Source: an uncultured Bacteroidota bacterium
Lineage (GTDB): Bacteria; Bacteroidota; Bacteroidia; Chitinophagales; Saprospiraceae
Direction of reading: 5' to 3'
Assembly: GCA_903933805.1 (NCBI GenBank)
Contig: CAIZLM010000128.1
Coordinates: 1 to 35,159, forward strand
DNA: 35,159 nt
Part shown: positions 23,881 to 32,200 of the stretch, one piece after another
Position numbering within the stretch: the first letter of the stretch is position 1
How the letters are laid out: each line of letters opens with the position of its first letter
Position numbers and translations under genes: made by a program
Notes under the pieces: generated by a model
Told to the model about the DNA's origin: nothing
Database searches by the model: none
What the model saw: the letters and a program-made list of their open reading frames with translations, nothing else

Positions 23881-24423
23881 TTATTTTTTGGTCAGTTTCC
23901 ATTTTTCCACCTCATGCATTGCCGCAATTTCGTCGGCCCACCCCATAAGGGTCATCGTACCCAAGCCATCGTAATACAGGAAAAAAAGCTCCAAAATATG
24001 CCTGATTGCGCTGTAATTCTGCTGGAATTCCGTCCAATTGGTGGACTTGACAATCCGCTTGTCGGTATCAACCGGTATCGCCAATATTTTGTGATCCAGT
24101 TCTCCCAAATCCTTGAGTTGGAGTAATCCGATGGGTATGATTTCAACCACGGAGCCTGTAGGTATATTTTCCGCCAGCAGCAACACATCCAATGGGTCGC
24201 CGTCCCCACCCCGCTCTTTGTCCATACAAGTGGAGGGGACAAAGCCATAATTGACCGGATAGGGCATGAAATCAATCTTGCGAACCTGCCCTGATCGGTT
24301 ATCGGGGATAAATTGATGCAGTTTTTTGTCGTATTCGAATTTCGTATTCGTTCCAGCGGGTATTTCAACAACTGCCTGAAGGTGGCCATTGGGGGAAAAC
24401 GAAGGCAATGAAAGGTGGTCCAT
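23881..24423 (-). CDS. ppa: Inorganic pyrophosphatase (family I)
   Basis: This 180-residue soluble enzyme hydrolyses pyrophosphate to two phosphates. Active-site residues are plain: VVEIPAGTNTKFEYD with the substrate-binding Glu and Lys, YPVNYGFVPST with its Tyr, and the metal-binding signature GDGDPLDVLLL. A further Asp/Lys set is in KILAIPVDTDKR. Length and order fit family I, group 1. It drives biosynthetic reactions and probably has no special link to the neighbours. The start is 24 bp from palindromic element copy 4, whose left target duplication begins 16 bp upstream of this ATG. The element probably contains or displaces the ppa promoter. Confidence 0.96.
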   Translation of the reverse strand: MDHLSLPSFSPNGHLQAVVEIPAGTNTKFEYDKKLHQFIPDNRSGQVRKIDFMPYPVNYGFVPSTCMDKERGGDGDPLDVLLLAENIPTGSVVEIIPIGLLQLKDLGELDHKILAIPVDTDKRIVKSTNWTEFQQNYSAIRHILELFFLYYDGLGTMTLMGWADEIAAMHEVEKWKLTKK

Positions 24424-24446
24424 ATTGTCTTAGGCTTACTTTGAAT

Positions 24447-24525
24447 ATAACTGGTTAGGGTGGTCGCGTCTGAGACAAAAAATTGGCCTTTTATTGTCTC
24501 AGAGGCGACCTCGCTAACCAGTTAC
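24447..24525. mobile_element. Palindromic MITE-like element, copy 4 (79 bp), with perfect 8-bp target duplication
   Basis: The ends are ATAACTGGTTAGGGTGGTCG and, in reverse, GTAACTGGTTAGCGAGGTCG. Exact direct repeats CTTTGAAT flank it at 24439-24446 and 24526-24533. Both arms are of type A (TCTGAGACAA on each side), so this copy is the most symmetrical and could form a nearly unbroken stem. It lies between the glycosyltransferase stop and the ppa start. Confidence 0.9.
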
Positions 24526-24567
24526 CTTTGAATATTGTATCCAGCAAATAGTCGGCACACCGATGGC

Positions 24568-25503
24568 CTACAGTTCTTTTTCAATGAGGTAGTTGTTTCG
24601 AATGGAGGCGTTTCGATTGATCATTTCGGCCAAAAACCCAGTTAAAAAAAGTTGAGAACCCACGATGAGTGCCAGTATGCCGAAATAAAACAAGGGGCGG
24701 TCAGCGATGCCAAACTCACTAAAAAACATCTTGGATACTGTGAGATAGGCTAGGATGCTGAACCCAATGAAAAAGAACAAGAGCCCGAGCGTTCCAAAAA
24801 AGTGCATGGGCCGTTTGCCAAATTTACCAACAAACGAGATACTCATCAGGTCCAGTGGACCATTGATAAAACGCTCCAAGCCACCAAATTTTGTGCTTCC
24901 ATATTGGCGCGCCCGGTGTTCTACAATTTTTTCGCCAATACTCGAAAATCCGGCCCATTTGGCAAGCACAGGAATATAGCGATGCATCTCACCATACACT
25001 TCAATGGCTTTCACCACCTCGCTACGATAGGCTTTCAAGCCGCAATTAAAATCATGCAATGCAATACCACTCATTTTCCGGGTGACTGCATTGAACAACT
25101 TGGTCGGAATGGTTTTGCTCGGTGGATCGTGTCGCACTTTTTTCCAACCACTGACCAAATCAAATTTGTCTTCCGTAATCATTCGGTACAATTCAGGAAT
25201 TTCATCCGGACTGTCCTGTAAATCTGCATCCATGGTAATGACGACATCTCCCTGTGTTACCTGAAATGCCGTGTGTAGTGCAGCCGATTTCCCATAATTC
25301 CTGCGAAATTTAATGCCCCTAACGGCAGGGTTGTCAGCATGTAGTCCCTCAATAACCTTCCAAGACCGGTCGGTACTCCCATCGTCAACCATGATTATTT
25401 CATAGGTCAATTTTGATTGTTCACAAACACGTTGAATCCAGGTCGCCAGTTCAGGTAAACTTTCATCTTCGTTCTTCAGGGGAATTACAATGGATACGTT
25501 CAT
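24568..25503 (-). CDS. Family 2 glycosyltransferase, polyprenyl-phosphate sugar synthase type
   Basis: This 311-residue enzyme has a GT-A domain (1-225): VSIVIPLKNEDESLPEL, MVDDGSTDRSW, RNYGKSAALHTAF and the metal-binding DADLQD. It is followed by two membrane helices (about 233-258 and 268-295). This layout matches GtrB/DPM1-like enzymes that load a sugar from a nucleotide donor onto polyprenyl phosphate at the inner membrane. The product would feed periplasmic glycosylation or lipid A/O-antigen modification. The motif HDFNCGLKAYR is typical of the group. trmH lies upstream with an 8-bp gap, an operon by distance only. Palindromic element copy 4 follows the stop. Confidence 0.92.
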   Translation of the reverse strand: MNVSIVIPLKNEDESLPELATWIQRVCEQSKLTYEIIMVDDGSTDRSWKVIEGLHADNPAVRGIKFRRNYGKSAALHTAFQVTQGDVVITMDADLQDSPDEIPELYRMITEDKFDLVSGWKKVRHDPPSKTIPTKLFNAVTRKMSGIALHDFNCGLKAYRSEVVKAIEVYGEMHRYIPVLAKWAGFSSIGEKIVEHRARQYGSTKFGGLERFINGPLDLMSISFVGKFGKRPMHFFGTLGLLFFFIGFSILAYLTVSKMFFSEFGIADRPLFYFGILALIVGSQLFLTGFLAEMINRNASIRNNYLIEKEL

Positions 25504-25511
25504 AGTCAGTA

Positions 25512-26249
25512 CTAAAGATCAAAATTGGTCAAAGGGATTGGGTTTCGGGGTGCTTTTTCGGGCACCAATGGGTCACGCGCTACATAAACAGGCCGAATCT
25601 CCTCAGACGCTGTTCCAATTTGATGGGCTTGTTGTTGATGCCAGCTTTTCTCTTTCAACATACCTGACCACCGATTGAACAGTTGAACTTGCTGTTCCGG
25701 ACTGAATTTTGGGTTCACGTCGTAGTAGCCTTTTGCAGCACGCTGGCGCCTAGCCTCGAACAGGGTAACCGCGCAGGCCACAGAAATATTGAGACTTTCA
25801 GCAAACCCAACCTGCGGAATGACAAAGTTCCCATCGGCCAAAGCAAGCGCTTCAGGGCTCACTCCATCGTCTTCATTGCCAAAAAGCAATGCGGTGGAAG
25901 TGGACAGATCAAGTTCATACAAGGAACTGCTTTCTTCCCCCAGACTGGTTGCAAGGATACGTCCATACCGAGCCCTTACACGCCTAAAACATTCTTCTAG
26001 GTTGTCAAAATGATACACATCTATCCATTTAAACGTCCCTCCTGATGTGCGCTTCCCCAAAACCAGCCCCCTCTTTTGTAGGTACTGTTTGGTGTAAACA
26101 ACGAATACTTCTCGCACACCCACAGCATCGCAGGAGCGCAACACAGCACTGATGTTGAGGGGATCAAAAATATTTTCTAAAACGACCGTCAGGTCAGGTT
26201 GTGACCGCCGGATAACGTCCCGAATTTTCTGTTCTCGTGATGGGTTCAT
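25512..26249 (-). CDS. trmH: TrmH-family tRNA/rRNA 2'-O-methyltransferase (SPOUT)
   Basis: This 245-residue SAM-dependent enzyme shows the SpoU/SPOUT motifs: LENIFDPLNISAVLRSCDAVGV (motif 1, with the catalytic Arg after the Asn), LLFGNEDDGVSPEAL (motif 2) and VIPQVGFAESLNISVACAVTL (motif 3). The N-terminal RRSQPDLTVVLEN resembles E. coli TrmH, which methylates G18 of tRNA. Assignment to tRNA Gm18 rather than an rRNA site is by similarity only. It lies 18 bp beyond the stop of the giant adhesin gene and 8 bp before the glycosyltransferase gene, all on the minus strand. Confidence 0.88.
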   Translation of the reverse strand: MNPSREQKIRDVIRRSQPDLTVVLENIFDPLNISAVLRSCDAVGVREVFVVYTKQYLQKRGLVLGKRTSGGTFKWIDVYHFDNLEECFRRVRARYGRILATSLGEESSSLYELDLSTSTALLFGNEDDGVSPEALALADGNFVIPQVGFAESLNISVACAVTLFEARRQRAAKGYYDVNPKFSPEQQVQLFNRWSGMLKEKSWHQQQAHQIGTASEEIRPVYVARDPLVPEKAPRNPIPLTNFDL

Positions 26250-26267
26250 AGTCTATTGTACGCTCAA

Positions 26268-29200
26268 TCATCGAATAACCGTGACATCGCCTTTGAAAAC
26301 CTCTACTTCACCGTTTATATATTCCACTTCCACGACATAAACAAAAACAGCAGGGTCAACGAATTTTCCTCCAACCGTGCCATTCCAGCCGCTATCAATG
26401 TCACCCGGCAAAAAATTATCGTTTTCAAAGACCAAATCTCCCCACCGATCAAAAATACGCATATACCGAATGTTGGAAACTTCTCCACCGCCCCATACGG
26501 TAATCACATTGTTGAATTCCGTCGACTGTGGATAAATGATGTTCGGTATATACACTCTTTTTCCCTTTTCAACCCTAACTAGGAGATCGTCACTTGCTTC
26601 ACATCCCAAAACATCGCGGAGATAAATCTTGTAAAGTTGCGATGACGAGGGCCTACACCATGTCTCTAGTCGCTCCGGTGTGGAGAGGTAATTCGTCGTA
26701 GACCATACAAACGTATCCAGCTGAACCGCATTGTGGATGGCTGAAATTAAAAGGCTGTCCCCAAAATTTACAGTGGTATCGGATCCCAAATCAACGGTAA
26801 ACTCAACGGGCGTTGGTACTGTTGTTGCTTGATAACTAATACAACCGTTTGCATTTTCAACGCCAATGGTGTATGTTCCACTGCCAAGCCTGTCCAGTGT
26901 TATGGGTAGTAGGTCCACAGAACCCTGTACGATATCATTCAAAAGCAGGCTAAAAGGCCCCGTTCCGCCTGTTATGTTTTGGATGGTAATGGACCCTGTT
27001 TCTTTTCCGTAACAAACCGGACCGATGGCGTCCAGTACAATATCAAGCGCAGTTGGGGCCTGCAAAATGACTGTTTGAGCCAAAGTACATCCTATTTGAT
27101 TGGTCAGAATGACTTGATAGGTTCCCGCACCAAGCCCACTGCGAATCAATCCCGTTGCACCATCTGTCCATAGGGCTGTAATGGGCATGTTGCCTGATAT
27201 TGGTGTAACGGTAATACTTCCGTCTGTATCATTGGGACAACTTACACTGTATCCATTGTAATTTGAAAGGGTTGTGGTAGCGTTTATTTGGTCAGTTTTT
27301 ACCACGGCGCTATTCCCAATAATGGGGATACAGCCATTTCCACTCGCAAGTAGGTTTGAAATGGAATAGGTGGTAGTGCTTGAAGGTGAAACAGGTACCA
27401 TGAAGCCATTTTGTACCGCGGAAAGCAAAATTGGTGTAGTGCCGCCTGTTATGATAACATCATACACCGTGGCGCCCGTTAGGATAAGCGTCAGCGACGT
27501 GGTGTCGCCCACACAAATGGTGGCATCGCCAACAAGGGAGGCGGTGGGCTGGGGCGTTATGTCAACGGTGACTTGGCCACTTACAGTTCCAGTACAGTTG
27601 GCATCCTGTACCGAAGTTAAGGTAAATATTTGGCTTTGCAGCACGTCGCTTGTCAGTATTGACATCGAATTCCCCACGGCGACCTGCGAAGGCTGCGGTG
27701 TTCCATTCAGGGCGTAAGAAAAAGTAAATGGCGCTTTTCCCGAAAACTGCACGGTAAAACTGGTGCTGCCCCCCGGACACACCAACAATGATCCGCCAAT
27801 GGTGGCCGTTGGAGCATTGTGAAAAACCACGGGCGAGCCAGTGGACAAAGAAAGGCATGGGTCGGAAAAGTCAAGTGTGCCATTGGGCAAGGCGTTGCCT
27901 ACGCCAATGACGATATAATAGGTAGTTTCCGCGGTCATTCCAGGCTGGAATCCAAATTGGGGGCTATTCTGCTCAGAAAAAAGCCCAGCAGGTAACTGAT
28001 TGGGGTTGCTGCAAAGAAAATAGTGGATGATATCGTCGGCATCGAGGTTGGAATTACCACTTGACTGGGCTGTAACTTGCCCGCCAGGGAGACAGGCATC
28101 CTGAACATTGGTGAGTGTGCCGGCACTGCTGGTACAAATGCACGATGGTTGTCCATTGATGGTCGTACTACAACCGGCATCATCACTGATGGTAACAGTG
28201 TATGGTTGCGTACCGGGAAAGGAAAGTGAAGTAAAGGTGGTATCAACTAGGTTGCCTGCCAGCCCACTGATGCTGTAACTGGCATTAGTGGCAGCTCCGT
28301 TGCTGATATCAAAACTCAATACATACGTTTCAGTGACTAAATCACAGCTTTCAAGCAAATGGACGGGTTGTGGAGGATTATTTACTTGAATCACAGCACT
28401 ACCCGCTACCGTACCCAAGCAGGTTCCTGCACCTGAAACACCGACCAGCGTATAAACCGAGGTTGCCTGAGGTGTTACAGCAATTGAGTAGGGATTTTGT
28501 ACAATATTACTCAGAACCTGATTGACTCCCCCAGTTGAATAGGTGAAAAAGTAAGGACCGTTGCCAGAAAAATTAACCTGTAACGATGCCGTATTTCCGA
28601 TACAAATGGTGTCCATTCCGGAAATAGTTGCTGTGATAGGTGTTCGCCACAATACCGAAGGACCGGTTACAACGGAAAGGCACGGGTCGTTGTAATTGAT
28701 AACACCAGCACTCGAATTACCCGCTGCCGCAACAATGAAGTAGGTTGTTTCGTACGACATGGTTGTCGGATTAAATGAAAACGAAGGCGTGGTGTTTGAG
28801 CCAATAATCGTCCAGGAAGTAGGTGACTGACTGGTAACCAGCAAATACAACAACGCGTCTTCTGGTTCTAGCACCACCCCTGTGGCAGGAGCTACAACAG
28901 CATTTTGTGTAGGACAAAGCGTTATTCCGCCACCAACCATGCTTCCTGCATCTGTAACACAACTGCACTCCACGGTTGAAGAAGCAGAGAAATTACCACA
29001 GCCCCAAGCATCCGTTACGATAAAACTGTAAGGTTGACCGAGCGCAATGGGATCACTGATAAAATGTCCGGTAACAGGATTAAAGTTGCCTGTAATATTT
29101 GCAATCGACACAGTTGAAAGATCCGCGTTGGTGACGTCAAATTCCAAGGTGTATGTCTGGTCGTTTATTTGGCAGTTCGGTGTCAAATTAACAACCATGG

Positions 29201-32200
29201 GCTTCGTGTGCACATTGACCTGCGCTTGTCCACTCACGGTGCCGACACAACCATTCGCGTCAGTAATGCTGGTTAATACCAAGGTTGCGCTCTGTTGAAG
29301 CTGTGCATTGACACTGAAAAGATTTTGAGATGGGAATACGGTAAATGGATTGCCATTGCTGGTGTAGGTCAAGGTGTATCCGGGTGTACCGGTTAAGGTA
29401 ACCAATAATGCTTGAGACTGACCAGGGCAAATATTGAATGTGCCCGATGATAGGCTAGCGGTTGGACTAGGATACCAGAGCACCGGTGTACCATTGGCGG
29501 TGGACAAACACGGGTCGTTCAGATTAATTTGGCCTGCACCATCCGGATTTCCTACAATCGCAGAGATATAGTAGGTGGTATTGGAAACCATGGAGCCGCC
29601 AAAAGCGAAAGATGGTGTACTGCTCCATGCCAATATGGTTCCCGGTGTGTTGCCTGAACTGGTGTGTAGGATGTATAGTAATATATCTCCAAGATCAGTT
29701 ACGGGAAAAAGGGCGTCTGAAACGGTTATGGTGGTGTTTTTACAGGCTTTTACTGGTGTAAGATCCATTTCACCGGCATCAGAGGTGCAACTACAAATAC
29801 CCATGCCGACAAGGGTGTCCTGCCCACACTGATCTGCATCTCCAATAAATGCTTGATAGGCAGTTCCAAAGGGTATCGGTAAACTGGTGAATATTGATCC
29901 GGAGAAACTGCCCAATAGTCCATTGATGTTAAAAGGCGGTGTCCCCGATACGGCAAATTCAATGCTGTAGGTGTTGCTGAGGTAGTCACAGGTAACAAAT
30001 GGGGATCCTACAACAGGTGGTGAGAATACACTGACATTGACTGTTCCAGAGGTTATTCCGGAAGGACAATATTTGTCTGAAATGTTGCTCAATGTCACAT
30101 CAACATCATTTGTAGGAAATATGACCCATGGCGCACTGCTGCCCAAGATACCACTGACCGTATTTTGGACTACGCCGTTCAACATTGGCGTGAATGAAAA
30201 AGGCGGAGTGCCGGAAAAAGCAACATTTATTTCCAAAGAGTCACCCAAGCATACAGATGGGCTACTCAATCCAATATCTCCGTTTGGCAACGCATGAAAA
30301 ATGACAGGTACGCCTTGGGAAACAGAAAGGCAGGGATCGTTCAAATCCACTTGGCCTGCACCGTCTTGGTTTCCTGCTATTGCAGAAATATAGTAGGTGA
30401 CCTCGGGTGTCATAGCCCCCTGAAATCCGAAACTTGGTGTGCTACTCCAAGCATATATGGTGCCCAACGGCAGTCCTGGACTGCTGTGAAGGATATACTG
30501 TAAAACATCGTCACCGTCATCTACAAAACCTCCGGTGAATGTGGCAGTGGCTGTTTGGCTTTGACACACTTGAATAGGATCAAGGAGCACACTGCCAGAC
30601 GCTGTCGTACAATTACACGTGGAAGCACCTGCAACGGTAATATTTCCACAGTTGTTGGCATCGTGAAATTGAAAATCATAGCCGGAACTCAGCGGTATGG
30701 CAGTACTGTTAAACTGGTTACCAGTAAAGCTGCCACTGCCTGATACTAAAGTCAATGGAAGTGTTGCATTTAGCACGGCAAAAGAAACGGTATAGTTGCT
30801 GAGTCCCAGGTTACAATTCAAATCCAGGTTTGCATACGTAGGTGGATGGTTCACAGTGATGGTGGCAACACCTGATGGTGTACCAATACAACCAGGAGAC
30901 TCCACGTTGGTAAGCTTGAAAACAGTGGTAGAATTAACACTAACGGGAATAAAATAGGGGTCTTCAGGCGTATAAACCAGTGGTTGAACAACGTCATTGA
31001 TGGTATATTCAATGGTAAATGGTCCGGAGCCATTGAAATCTACCATGATATTGGTAACAGCTGAGTCACAAAATGTCGCACTCCCAGAGAGGTTGGCGGA
31101 TGCTGGAACAAAAACAAAAACTTGGGCAATTCCACTGACTGTACCATCGCAGACAGCATCGTGCAGCGACACTAGCCTATACCCAGTACCAACTCCGGGG
31201 TTAACCGAAAAAGTATAGGTATTCAAGGAAGTCGTAATTGGTGCTTGGGGGATATTGTTCGTGGAATACACAAAGGTAAAAGGGGCAATTCCCGTGAAAT
31301 TTATGCTGACGGTGGTGCCAGAACCTCCTTGACAAATTTGTCCACCCCCGCTGATCAAGCCTGTCGGCGCAGGCGGTACGGCTATGCTGGCGTTGCCGGA
31401 AACGGTCCCCGTACAACTGCCACCCACCATGGATGTTAGTGTATAGGTGGTAGAAGTCGTCGGAAAAACCTGAAAAGTGTAAGGATCGTCTGTCGTCTGA
31501 ATGGGTGATTCTGCCATGTTATTGGCTGTATAAAACACCGTAAATGGCCCGGAGCCATTGAAATCAATCGTTAAATTGGCCGATTGCCCGGCACAAATGG
31601 TATCCATTCCAATTAGAAAAGCCGTTGGGGTAGGGGTTACCTCGATTCTGTAGATACCGCTGACAGCTCCGACACAAATGGAGTCTGTCACACTAGACAA
31701 GGTATAAACAGTTGATCCGCTCGTTGGTGATACGACGATCTTGTAGGGGGATATGTTGGTCGTGATCGGCGTTTGATTGACGCCGTTGATTCTGTACACA
31801 AAGCTGAAAGGAGCCGTACCAGTTAAACTAACCGATAATGTGTCACTTTCTCCAGCGCAAATAGTGGTGGTATCAGACGTTAAAATAGCTTTGGGAGCAG
31901 GTAATATCCGAACAAATGCGGATCCGGAAACTGTCCCTGTACAGCCATTGTCGTCAGTTACACTGACCAAGGTAATATTAGAATTGTTGAAGATCGTTAT
32001 CGGGAAAAGGAATGGATCTTGTGAAATATTGATTTGTGGCGTTTGCGGCGTCCCATTGATGTCATATACAAAATCAAACGGCGGTGTTCCGCCAGAAAAA
32101 TTCACAGAAATTAGGGTAGAACTTCCGGCACAAATGGTATCATTTCCTGCCAGTGACAACTCAGCTGACGGTGAAGTGTTCGATACCATGGCAATAATGG

